This document shows, one piece after another, positions 33,822 through 41,762 of a stretch of DNA of 64,000 bases. Every line of letters starts with the position of its first letter. The stretch's first letter is position 1. The stretch comes from Pseudosporangium ferrugineum (GTDB lineage: Bacteria; Actinomycetota; Actinomycetes; Mycobacteriales; Micromonosporaceae): assembly GCF_003002065.1 (NCBI RefSeq), contig NZ_PVZG01000002.1, positions 434,001 to 498,000 of the forward strand. The letters run 5' to 3'. The notes beneath the pieces were generated by a model. That model made no database searches, was not told where the DNA came from, and saw nothing but the letters and a program-made list of their open reading frames with translations. The translations under genes and the position numbers were made by a program.

Positions 33822-34214
33822 TCACAGGTCGCTCGCCCGTACCTGCCGGCTGAGCACGCCCTCGACGAGGTCGAGGACGGCGTCGGCGGTGAACGGCTTG
33901 GCCAGGTAGTAGTCGACCCCGTCGGCCCACGCGCGGGAGTTGGTGTCCGGCTCGGCCGCCGCGGTGAGCATCAGCACCGGCACGGGCTCGCCCGGCAGCG
34001 CCCGGATCGCGGCGAGCACGCCGAAGCCGTCCAGGCCGGGCATCATCACGTCGAGGATCACGAAGTCCGGCGCCACGCTGTCCACGGCCCGCACGGCGGC
34101 CAGGCCGTCCACCGCGACGCTGACGTCGTAGCCGTCCATCTCGAGGACGTCGGTGAGCAGGCTGCGGATGCCCGGATCGTCGTCCACCACCAGAATGCGT
34201 GCCACGGATGTCAC
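33822..34214 (-). CDS. Single-domain response regulator (CheY-like)
   Basis: A 130-residue receiver with no output domain: D11-D12-D13 acidic pocket (VVDDD), phospho-acceptor D55 (FVILDVMMPGLDG), Thr in VLMLTAAAE and Lys106 (YLAKPF). It could shuttle phosphate between the kinases and HDOD regulators around it, or act on a motor or enzyme directly. GTG 34214 overlaps the HDOD gene's stop (GTGA). A second GTG at 34205 is possible. It is third in the operon 36906-33822, led by the kinase and the HDOD regulator. Confidence 0.9.
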   Translation of the reverse strand: MTSVARILVVDDDPGIRSLLTDVLEMDGYDVSVAVDGLAAVRAVDSVAPDFVILDVMMPGLDGFGVLAAIRALPGEPVPVLMLTAAAEPDTNSRAWADGVDYYLAKPFTADAVLDLVEGVLSRQVRASDL

Positions 34215-35434
34215 CCTTTCGTCTCCCACCGGCCGGCGGGCACGGTGCAGGAATGCGCCGCGCAGGCCGGCGGCTCGGCCTGCCGGAGTGCCTCCCCGGC
34301 CGCCCGCCGCCAGTCGGTGGCCTGCGCCCGCAGCTGCGGATGGTCGAGCAGCAGGGCCAGCTCCTGCTCGTGGTCGCCCGCCGCGGGCCCGGACCGGGCC
34401 TGTTCGACGAGCAGGTGGGCGGTGCGCAGGGCGCCGGCGACGCCCAGCCCGGCGGGTTCCGGGCGGTGCGGGGTGTCGCGGTGGGCGACCGCGGCCACGA
34501 CCGGCGCCGGTACGCCCCACAGGTGCAGCAGCTCCACCGCCACGTCGCGGAACGGGACGCCGTCGCGCGTACCGGCCGCGAGGTCGACGGTCGCGGGGGT
34601 GGCGTCCGTACCGGCCAGGCAGACCAGCCGGCCGATGTCCTGCAGCAGCGCCGCCGCCTGCGCGTGCGGCCGGTTCGCGGGGGAGGCCACCCGTTCGACC
34701 AGCCGGGCGGTCGCCATCGCGTGCCGCCACGCGGCCTCCAGGAGCGGGCCGGCGCCCGGGTGCCAGCCGGCCGGCGCCAGGCGCTCGCCGGCCGCCGCCA
34801 CGGCCTGGACCATCGGCGCGCCCATGGCGTGCACGATCGACTCGACCGAGGAGTTGCGCGGACGGCCGCCGAAGAACCGCGACGTGGACAGCTGGAGCAG
34901 CTTGGCGGCGAGCCCGATGTCGCCGGTCGCGGCGCGTACGGCGGTCTCCAGGCCGGTGTCGGGCGCCCGGAGCCCGGCGACGTGCTCGGCGTGCCCGGGC
35001 AGCACCGGGACCGACTGCACGGCGCCGGCCAGGCGGCGGGCGGCCCGCGCGTGCGAGGCCGACGTGTGCACCAGGAGCTGCTCGATGACCGCGGTGACGC
35101 TCTCGGCGTCGGAGGGTTTGATGAGGAAGCGGTGCCCGGCCATGGCGACCTCGACGATCGCCTCCGGCTCGATGTGGCCCGACAGCACCACCCGGGCCGC
35201 GTGCGGGTGCGCCCGGGACGTCTCGGCGAGCAGTTCCGCGCCGTCCATGCCGGGCATCCGCATGTCCGAGACCACCACGTCGAACGGCGTCCGGGCGAGG
35301 AGTTCGAGCGCCAGGGCGCCGGAGGTGGCGAACTCCATGTCCCACTCGGCCCGCCGGCCGCGCAGCGACCGGCGGAGCCCGTCGAGGATGCGCGGCTCGT
35401 CGTCGACGAACAGCACCCGGGGCCGGCCGCTCAT
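34211..35434 (-). CDS. Response regulator with HDOD output domain
   Basis: A 407-residue protein. Receiver residues 1-125 have FVDDEPRILDGLRRSLR, phospho-acceptor D57 (VVSDMRMPGMDGAEL) and RFLIKPSD. Residues about 150-350 form an HDOD domain (DIGLAAKLLQLSTSRFFGG, SSVESIVHAMGAPMVQAV, AAALLQDIGRLVCLAG), a non-catalytic HD relative used in signalling. It is fed by the kinase upstream through an ATGA overlap. Its closest relative in the window is the HDOD regulator at 39286 in the mirror-image operon. HDOD proteins are linked to motility and c-di-GMP control in other bacteria. Confidence 0.9.
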   Translation of the reverse strand: MSGRPRVLFVDDEPRILDGLRRSLRGRRAEWDMEFATSGALALELLARTPFDVVVSDMRMPGMDGAELLAETSRAHPHAARVVLSGHIEPEAIVEVAMAGHRFLIKPSDAESVTAVIEQLLVHTSASHARAARRLAGAVQSVPVLPGHAEHVAGLRAPDTGLETAVRAATGDIGLAAKLLQLSTSRFFGGRPRNSSVESIVHAMGAPMVQAVAAAGERLAPAGWHPGAGPLLEAAWRHAMATARLVERVASPANRPHAQAAALLQDIGRLVCLAGTDATPATVDLAAGTRDGVPFRDVAVELLHLWGVPAPVVAAVAHRDTPHRPEPAGLGVAGALRTAHLLVEQARSGPAAGDHEQELALLLDHPQLRAQATDWRRAAGEALRQAEPPACAAHSCTVPAGRWETKG

Positions 35435-36906
35435 GGCTCCCGGCGCCCGTTGACCGGCAGGCGCAGCGTGAACGTGGTGCCCTCGCCCGGCACCGACTCG
35501 ACCGCGATGGAGCCGCCGTGCCGGTCGAGCACCGCACGGGCCAGGGCCAGGCCCTGCCCGGAGCCCTTGCCCACGCCCTTGGTGGTGAAGAACGGGTCGA
35601 AGATGGACTGCTGGAGGTGCGCCGGGATGCCGCTGCCGTTGTCGGCGAAGCGGATGACCACGGTGTCGCCGGCCAGCCGGGAGCTGATCCGGATCTCGCC
35701 CCGCTCCGCCCGGCCCTCCAGCGCGTCGGCGGCGTTGACCAGCAGGTTGAGGAAGACCTGGTTGAGGTCGCCGCGGTGGCACATCACCTCGGGCAGCTCG
35801 GCCAGGTCGAGGTGGACGTCGGCGACGTACTTCACCTCGTTGCGGGCGACCGTGAGGGTGGTGCGGATCGCCTCGTTGAGGTCGGCGTACGACTGCTCCG
35901 CGGTGTCCTTGTAGGTGAACGACTTCATCGCGCGGACCAGCGACGCCACCCGCTCGACGCCCTCGAGGGTCTGCTGCACCGCCACCGGGATCTCGGCGAC
36001 GAGGTACTCGACGTCCGCCACCTCCTCGGCCTTGCGGGCCCGGGCGGTGCGCTCGTCCCAGGCGAGCTCGCCGAGCTCGTGCGCCATGCACTCGCGGTAG
36101 ACCACGAGCAGCTGCCACATGTCGCGGTAGGCGTCGGCCAGGAACCGGGTGTTGTCGCCGACGAACTGGATGGGGGTGTTGATCTCGTGCGCGAGGCCCG
36201 CCGAGAGCCGGCCGAGCGACTCGAGCTTCTGGTCGTGGTGTGCCTCGATGTCGGCCTGCCGCGCCTCGGTGACGTCGCGGAAGGTCACCAGGGTCCCCGG
36301 GCTGCCGGCGCCGGCCTGCAGCGGGACGACCGAGCAGACCACCTGGAACGTCGAGCCGTCCGCGCGGACGAGGACCTCGTCGACCATCGCCGCGGGCCCG
36401 GGCGGCGCGCCGCCGGGCGGGTGGGTGCCGCCCCCGGCGGGCCGGTGCGTGAGCTCGTGCGCCGGACGCCCCAGCAGGTCCTGCGCGGAGCGGCCGAGCA
36501 TCTCGCAGGCCGCGCGGTTGACCGACGTCAGCCGGCCCTCGCTGTCCACGGTGTAGAGCCCCTCGGCGGTGTCCTCCATCAGGGCGGTGCGGAAGGCCTC
36601 GGCCGTGACCAGATCGGTGACGTCCGTCAGCACCAGGCACACCCCGCCCGGCACGGGCCGGCAGTCGGCGCGCCAGGTGCCCCGCTGACCCGAACCGTTG
36701 GCGACCCTCAGCCCGGCGACCGGTTCCCCGGTCCGGACGACCGTCTCCAGGGCGTCGAGCAGCGGCGCCGGAAGCTCGGGGAAGGAGCCGGTCAGGGCCG
36801 CGTACGCCGCGTTGTGGCGTACCGGCCGCAACCGGTCGTCGAGGAGCGCTACCCCGGCCGGCACCGTCGCCTCGACCGCCTCGAGAATCGCCGAGACGTC
36901 GGTCAT
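35431..36906 (-). CDS. Soluble PAS-PAS histidine kinase
   Basis: A 491-residue cytoplasmic kinase with no membrane helix. Two PAS domains lie at about residues 5-110 and 115-235 (AEGLYTVDSEGRLTSVNRAA; VLVRADGSTFQVVCSVVPL). The dimerisation helix is LSAGLAHEINTPIQFVGDN, with an unusually long insert between the two helices. Then come N-box NQVFLNLLVNAADAL, G1 ADNGSGIP and FDPFFTTKGVGKGSGQGLAL. ATG 36906 was used; GTG 36921 with gggag is an alternative. The first gene of a three-gene operon with a sigma-28-like promoter, divergent from a paralogous kinase gene. Confidence 0.9.
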   Translation of the reverse strand: MTDVSAILEAVEATVPAGVALLDDRLRPVRHNAAYAALTGSFPELPAPLLDALETVVRTGEPVAGLRVANGSGQRGTWRADCRPVPGGVCLVLTDVTDLVTAEAFRTALMEDTAEGLYTVDSEGRLTSVNRAACEMLGRSAQDLLGRPAHELTHRPAGGGTHPPGGAPPGPAAMVDEVLVRADGSTFQVVCSVVPLQAGAGSPGTLVTFRDVTEARQADIEAHHDQKLESLGRLSAGLAHEINTPIQFVGDNTRFLADAYRDMWQLLVVYRECMAHELGELAWDERTARARKAEEVADVEYLVAEIPVAVQQTLEGVERVASLVRAMKSFTYKDTAEQSYADLNEAIRTTLTVARNEVKYVADVHLDLAELPEVMCHRGDLNQVFLNLLVNAADALEGRAERGEIRISSRLAGDTVVIRFADNGSGIPAHLQQSIFDPFFTTKGVGKGSGQGLALARAVLDRHGGSIAVESVPGEGTTFTLRLPVNGRREP

Positions 36907-36966
36907 CCGGTCTTCCCCCACGGCTCTCCCTTTCGCGGCCTCGATGCCGGCCCTGTCCCGTGCTCC

Positions 36967-36994
36967 TCTTCGGCATCCCGGCGGCACAACTGAG
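36967..36994 (-). promoter_or_regulatory. Sigma-28/FliA-like promoter for kinase-HDOD-RR operon
   Basis: On the minus strand CTCA (36991-36994), a 16-bp spacer and GCCGAAGA (36967-36974), 60 bp upstream of ATG 36906. The spacer length equals that of the candidates at 33767 and 41701. Confidence 0.55.
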
Positions 36995-37067
36995 CCCCCT
37001 GTCCCGGGCCGGGCGGTTAAACGGTGGATGCTCCACTTACCGGAAGGCTGTATGCCCGGCCGCGTAC

Positions 37068-37075
37068 GCCGATAG
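37068..37075 (+). promoter_or_regulatory. Possible FliA-like -10 element for divergent kinase
   Basis: GCCGATAG lies 42 bp upstream of ATG 37118. At the expected distance (16 bp) the -35 region reads CTGT rather than CTCA, so only the -10 half is convincing. Confidence 0.35.
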
Positions 37076-37117
37076 AGAAGGGGGAAGCGCAGACCTCCGG
37101 AGGCCGGGGAGCACGTG

Positions 37118-39289
37118 ATGGACGGTATGCCCGCAGGGGTGCAACGGTGGACCCGCGGTACGGCGACCATGCTCGGGCAGGTCCGTACCCTTTTCCTGAT
37201 CATTCTGTTGATCTGGCCGTTCTTCGGGCTGTGGGGCGTACGCCAGGCCCCGCCGTCCCTGCGGGTGGTGGCCGTGGCGGCGGCGCTCGGCCTGCTCGCC
37301 TGGCTCTGCGCCGGATACCGCCGGCAGCGCTTCCCCGCCTGGAGCTGGGTGGCCGAAGGCCTGCTCGTCAGCCTGGTGGCGGGCGCCTCGAACTACGGCA
37401 GCACCGTCGCCGTCTGCTTCATGTGGGTCAACTTCCGCGCGCTCTACGGCTCGCTGCGGGAGAAGGCCGTCGCCGTCGCGACCCTGACCGCGGTCATGGT
37501 GGCCGGTGTCGCGGTCTTCGGCGCGCGGATCGACTCCGTCGTCTCGCTGCTGCTGACGGCCTACCTGTCGCTCGTGGTGATGCACATGCTGGCGCGGGCC
37601 GGCGCCGCCCGGGACCGCGCCGCCGCCCGCGAACGCGCCGCGGCCTCCGCCGGTGCCGGCCTGGTCGCCGCCACCAGCCGGGAGGAGGCCATGGACGTCA
37701 CCCTGGGCTCGGCGCTCAGCATGGACGAGCAGGTCGGCGCCGCCCTCGTGGTCACCCTGGCCGGACCGGCCCTGCACGTGGTGGCCGCGGCCGGCGAGGT
37801 CGGCACCGAGGCCGCGGGCTGGGTCGCCGAGCGGGCCGCGCTGCCGGAGCGGGCCCGCGCCGCCCTCGTGCCGGGCGGTTTCGAGGCGCTGATCGGCACG
37901 GCGGCCCGGGAGGCCGCCGCGGTCCTGCGGCTGCGCGACTTCCCGGTCGTGCTGGTGGCGCCGCTGGCCGTCTACGGCTCCTGCTTCGGCCTGCTCGTGC
38001 TCGCCATGAACGGGCGCTCCACCGACGACCTGTCGTCCCCGGTGAAGACGCTCGCCGACGAGGCGGCGCTCACCCTCGACCAGCTGCTCAACCGCTCCCG
38101 GCTGAGCGCGGTGGTCGACCACTCGCCGGACGCGCTGGTGCTGGCCGGCGAGGCCGGGATCATCCGCTTCGCCAACCCCGGCACCGCGCTGCTGCTGGGG
38201 GAGCCGAGCTCGGAGCTGACCGGCCGGCACCTCTGGTCCCTGCTGCACCCGGACGACCTGAAGGAGATCCTGCGGGCCGCGGCCGCCCCCGGCACCCCGG
38301 TGGCCCGCCCCTGCCGCATCCGCGCCCGCGACGACGCCCCGTGGATCAACGTGGAGGCGGTCCTCGACTACGTCAACGAGCACGACGGCTCGCGCAGCAT
38401 CGTCTTCAACGCCCGGGACGTCTCCGAGCGGCAGCGCCTCGAGCTGGAGCTGCGGCACGCGCAGAAGCTCGAATCGGTGGGCCGGCTGGCCGCGGGCATC
38501 GCGCACGAGATCAACACCCCGATCCAGTTCGTCGGCGACAACGCCCGGTTCCTCGAGACCGCCTTCGCCGACCTCAACCGGTTGCAGGACGCGTACCGGG
38601 ACCTGCTGGTCCTGGCCGCCGAGGGCGGCGAATGCGGCGCGGTGGTCGAGGAGGTCAACCGGATCGCCGAGGAGATCGACATCGAGTTCCTCCTGGAGGA
38701 GGTCCCGATGGCGCTGCAACAGAGCCTGGAGGGGATCAGCCGGGTGGCGGGCATCGTGCGCGCCATGAAGGCCTTCGGCCACCCGGGCAGCGAGGAGAAG
38801 ACCCAGGCGAACCTCAGCGACGCCATCGCCAACACGCTGATCGTGGCGAACAACGAGATCAAGTACGTCGCGGACGTGGAGACCGACTTCGCCGACCTGC
38901 CGCCGGTGCACTGCCACCTCGGCGACATCAACCAGGTCGTGCTGAACCTGGTGGTCAACGCGGCGCACGCGATCGGCGCCGCGGGCCGGGGCCGGGGCAC
39001 GATCACGGTGCGGACCCGGCTGGAGGACTCGCAGGTGGTCATCGAGGTCGCCGACACCGGGACCGGCGTACCGCCCGAGATCGCCGACAAGCTCTTCGAC
39101 CCGTTCTTCACCACCAAGGAGGTCGGCACCGGCACCGGCCAGGGGCTCGCGCTCGTCCGTACGCTCGTGGTGGACCGGCACGGCGGCGCGGTCGACTTCA
39201 CCAGCGAACCGGGCGTGGGGACGGTGTTCACCGTCCGGCTCCCCGTCGACCTGGCGGAGGGCAACAGCCTGGCCGAGGTCGGCGCGTGA
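37118..39289 (+). CDS. Membrane histidine kinase with GAF-like and PAS domains
   Basis: A 723-residue kinase. Five or six membrane helices span residues about 20-155 (LFLIILLIWPFFGLWGV; AVATLTAVMVAGVAVFGA). A GAF-like domain follows at about 180-320, and PAS at about 325-440 (VVDHSPDALVLAGEAGIIRF). The transmitter has LAAGIAHEINTPIQFVGDN, N-box NQVVLNLVVNAAHAI, ADTGTGVPPE and FDPFFTTKEVGTGTGQGLAL. The transmitter is clearly paralogous to that at 35431, with the same insert between the HisKA helices. ATG 37118 has ggggag seven bases upstream. It is co-translated with the HDOD regulator (GTGA). Confidence 0.92.
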   Translation: MDGMPAGVQRWTRGTATMLGQVRTLFLIILLIWPFFGLWGVRQAPPSLRVVAVAAALGLLAWLCAGYRRQRFPAWSWVAEGLLVSLVAGASNYGSTVAVCFMWVNFRALYGSLREKAVAVATLTAVMVAGVAVFGARIDSVVSLLLTAYLSLVVMHMLARAGAARDRAAARERAAASAGAGLVAATSREEAMDVTLGSALSMDEQVGAALVVTLAGPALHVVAAAGEVGTEAAGWVAERAALPERARAALVPGGFEALIGTAAREAAAVLRLRDFPVVLVAPLAVYGSCFGLLVLAMNGRSTDDLSSPVKTLADEAALTLDQLLNRSRLSAVVDHSPDALVLAGEAGIIRFANPGTALLLGEPSSELTGRHLWSLLHPDDLKEILRAAAAPGTPVARPCRIRARDDAPWINVEAVLDYVNEHDGSRSIVFNARDVSERQRLELELRHAQKLESVGRLAAGIAHEINTPIQFVGDNARFLETAFADLNRLQDAYRDLLVLAAEGGECGAVVEEVNRIAEEIDIEFLLEEVPMALQQSLEGISRVAGIVRAMKAFGHPGSEEKTQANLSDAIANTLIVANNEIKYVADVETDFADLPPVHCHLGDINQVVLNLVVNAAHAIGAAGRGRGTITVRTRLEDSQVVIEVADTGTGVPPEIADKLFDPFFTTKEVGTGTGQGLALVRTLVVDRHGGAVDFTSEPGVGTVFTVRLPVDLAEGNSLAEVGA

Positions 39290-40479
39290 CCCGGCGCCCG
39301 CACGTCGTGTTCGTCGACGACGAGCCGCGGATCCTGAGCGGGCTGCGGCGGATGCTGCGCACCCACCGCGACCAGTGGGACATGTCCTTCGTCGAGGGCG
39401 GCCAGGCGGCCCTGGAAACCCTGCACAGCCGGCACTGCGACGTGATCGTCACCGACTACCGGATGCCCGGGATGGACGGCGCCGAGCTGCTCGAACGGGT
39501 ACGCACGGAATTCCCGGCGATGGCCCGCGTCATCCTGTCCGGGCAGACCAACGAGGACAACCTGCTCAAGATCATGGTGCTGGCCCACGAGTTCATCAAC
39601 AAGCCGAGCTCGCCGGACCAGATCATCGCGGCGGTCGAGCGGCTCATCTCGTTCAGCCCCACCGCGTCCGACGAGGCGGTACGCCGCGACGTCGCGGTCA
39701 TCGAATCGCTGCCCAGCCCGCCGCACACCCTCATCGAGCTGACCGCCGCCCTCGGCGCCGAGGACGCCTCCGCGCAGTCGGTCGGCCAGATCCTGGAGCG
39801 GGACCCGGCGGTCGCCGCGAAGGTGCTGCACCTGGTGAACTCGTCGGCGTACACGATGGGCCGCAAGGTCAACGGCGTGGTGCAGGCGACGGCGCTGCTG
39901 GGGGTGGCCACCGTACGCGGCCTCGTGCTCATGCACGACCTGGTGCGCACCTTCGACCCCGGGGGTGTCCTGCCGGCCGCCTGGATCGAGACGCTCACGG
40001 TGCACGCGGTCGGGACGTCCCGGCTGGCCGGCCGGCTCGCCGCCGGGCGCGAGTGGGAGGGGCACGCGTTCACCGCCGGGCTCCTGCACGAGGTGGGCCA
40101 GCTCGTGCTCGCCTCCTCCCGGCCCGCGGAGTTCGCCGGCGTGCTCGCCGCCTGGCGCGACACCCCCGGCACGCCCCTCTGCGAGCTCGAGTCGGGCGCG
40201 TTCGGCGTCGACCACCGCGAGATCGGCTCGCGCCTGCTGCGGCTGTGGTCGCTGCCGGAACCGGTGATCGAGGCCGCCTCGGCGCACCAGGGCCCGCCGG
40301 CGCCCACGGACGTCACCGATCCCACGTCCGCCGTCGCCCTGGCCCACCATCTCGTGGAGGCGGAGCACGAGACGGTGTGCGGGCCGTACGCCGAACCCGA
40401 GCCGTTCGACGAGGAGGCCCTGGCCCCGCCGGTCCGGGAGGCGATCAGCCGGTGGCGACGGGAACGCTCGCCACGCTGA
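39286..40479 (+). CDS. Response regulator with HDOD output domain
   Basis: A 397-residue regulator. The receiver has FVDDEPRILSGLRRMLR, D57 (VIVTDYRMPGMDGAEL), ARVILSGQTNED and FINKPSS. The HDOD domain (about 145-340) has LIELTAALGAEDASAQSVGQ, LERDPAVAAKVLHLVNSSAY and FTAGLLHEVGQLVLASSRP. It pairs with the membrane kinase upstream through a GTGA overlap and is the partner of the HDOD protein at 34211. The 3' end overlaps the convergent HD-type regulator gene by 35 nt. Confidence 0.9.
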   Translation: MTRRPHVVFVDDEPRILSGLRRMLRTHRDQWDMSFVEGGQAALETLHSRHCDVIVTDYRMPGMDGAELLERVRTEFPAMARVILSGQTNEDNLLKIMVLAHEFINKPSSPDQIIAAVERLISFSPTASDEAVRRDVAVIESLPSPPHTLIELTAALGAEDASAQSVGQILERDPAVAAKVLHLVNSSAYTMGRKVNGVVQATALLGVATVRGLVLMHDLVRTFDPGGVLPAAWIETLTVHAVGTSRLAGRLAAGREWEGHAFTAGLLHEVGQLVLASSRPAEFAGVLAAWRDTPGTPLCELESGAFGVDHREIGSRLLRLWSLPEPVIEAASAHQGPPAPTDVTDPTSAVALAHHLVEAEHETVCGPYAEPEPFDEEALAPPVREAISRWRRERSPR

Positions 40480-41644
40480 CGTCGGGCGCGCCGATGACCA
40501 CCAGCGGCTCGGCGACGCCGTCCTCCAGCGCGGCGAAGTTGCGCAGCCGGGTGATCAGGCCGACGGTGACCTCCTGCCCCGCGCTGACCAGCCGCACGTG
40601 CGACCTGCTCGTCACCGGTACGGCCAGCACCATGCCGGGGCGCAGCTCATTGAGGGCGACGGCGCGTACGGTCTCGTCGCCGGTGTCCGTCGCGGCCTCG
40701 CCCAGCGCGGCCACCAGGTCGGGGTCGTACCGGCCGGCCAGCGCGCCCAGCGTGGCGGCGGCGACCGGGTGGCTCGACCCCCGGGTGATCAGGTCGTCGT
40801 AGTCGCGCAGCAGGTGGATCAGGCGCCCGCCGAGCGGGATCCGCTCCTCCCGGACGTCGTCCTCGGGCCGCCCGGAGCCGTCGAAGTTCTTCAGCGAGTA
40901 CCGGATCGCCTCGGCCACCTCGGCCAGCCGGGGGATCGCGGAGACCAGCTGGACCGAGACGGTGGGCAGGTCGTCCACCATGGCCTGCTCGGCCGTGCTC
41001 AGCTCGGCGCCCTCGGTCAGCTTCGTGGCCACCGCCGGCGGCAGCGAGACGACCCCCAGCTGGGACATCAGGACCGCCAGCTCGACGGCCCACCGGTCCT
41101 CGACCGGTTCGCTCAGCCCGTCGAGGATCCGCGAGGCGAGCCGGGACATGCGGTTGGCCCGCCCGAACGCGTCGGGGCTGGCCAGGGAGAGCACGTCGGT
41201 CAGCGCCTTGACGCTGCCGTTGAGGGTGCGCTCGAGCAGTTCGCGCTCCGCCCGGACGAGCCGGTGCTGGGCCACGCAGTCGCGCAGCGCGGCGCTCATC
41301 GTCTCGGTGTCGACCGGCTTGAGCAGCATCCGGAAGACCTGGCCCCGGTTGACGGTCGCCGCGGCGTCCTCCAGGTCGGTGTGCCCGGTCAGCAGCATGC
41401 GCGTGCTGTCCGGCGCGACCTTGCGGGCGGCGGCCAGGAACTCGGCGCCGTTGATCCCGGGCATCAGGAAGTCGGAGACGATCACCTCGAACGGCTCCGG
41501 CCGGCGCAGCGCGAACAGGCCCTTCGCCGCGCCCACCGCGGTCTCCACGTCGAACTCGCGGCGTAGCTGGCGCCGCATCCCGTCGAGGAGACTCGCTTCG
41601 TCGTCCACGAGCAGGATCCGCGGGCGTTGTCCCGGCACCGTCAT
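40445..41644 (-). CDS. Response regulator with degenerate HD-type output domain
   Basis: A 399-residue regulator. The receiver has LLVDDEASLLDGMRRQLR, D58 (VIVSDFLMPGINGAEF), RMLLTGHTD and RMLLKPVD. Residues about 145-330 resemble an HD-GYP-like domain (FGRANRMSRLASRILDGL; NFDGSGRPEDDV; IPLGGRLIHLLRDYDDL). The HD pair is replaced by MSQLG and the GYP by GRP, so c-di-GMP hydrolysis is unlikely. A C-terminal beta module follows (ALNELRPGMVLAVPVTS). ATG 41644 has ggagg six bases away. A CCCGATAG -10-like sequence is at 41665-41672. It diverges from the chemoreceptor gene. Confidence 0.88.
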   Translation of the reverse strand: MTVPGQRPRILLVDDEASLLDGMRRQLRREFDVETAVGAAKGLFALRRPEPFEVIVSDFLMPGINGAEFLAAARKVAPDSTRMLLTGHTDLEDAAATVNRGQVFRMLLKPVDTETMSAALRDCVAQHRLVRAERELLERTLNGSVKALTDVLSLASPDAFGRANRMSRLASRILDGLSEPVEDRWAVELAVLMSQLGVVSLPPAVATKLTEGAELSTAEQAMVDDLPTVSVQLVSAIPRLAEVAEAIRYSLKNFDGSGRPEDDVREERIPLGGRLIHLLRDYDDLITRGSSHPVAAATLGALAGRYDPDLVAALGEAATDTGDETVRAVALNELRPGMVLAVPVTSRSHVRLVSAGQEVTVGLITRLRNFAALEDGVAEPLVVIGAPDVSVASVPVATG

Positions 41645-41700
41645 CGTCACCCTCCGCCCGGAGCCTATCGGGCAGTTCCACCCGTAGACGCGCAAAGCGG

Positions 41701-41728
41701 CTCATTCGACGGCCGCCATGTCCGATAG
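41701..41728 (+). promoter_or_regulatory. Sigma-28/FliA-like promoter of chemoreceptor gene
   Basis: CTCA (41701-41704), a 16-bp spacer, and TCCGATAG (41721-41728), 34 bp upstream of the chemoreceptor ATG. It matches the same pattern as the two minus-strand candidates in this cluster. Confidence 0.55.
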
Positions 41729-41762
41729 TGAGAACGATTCGGTCTTTGGCTGAGGGGCGGGC

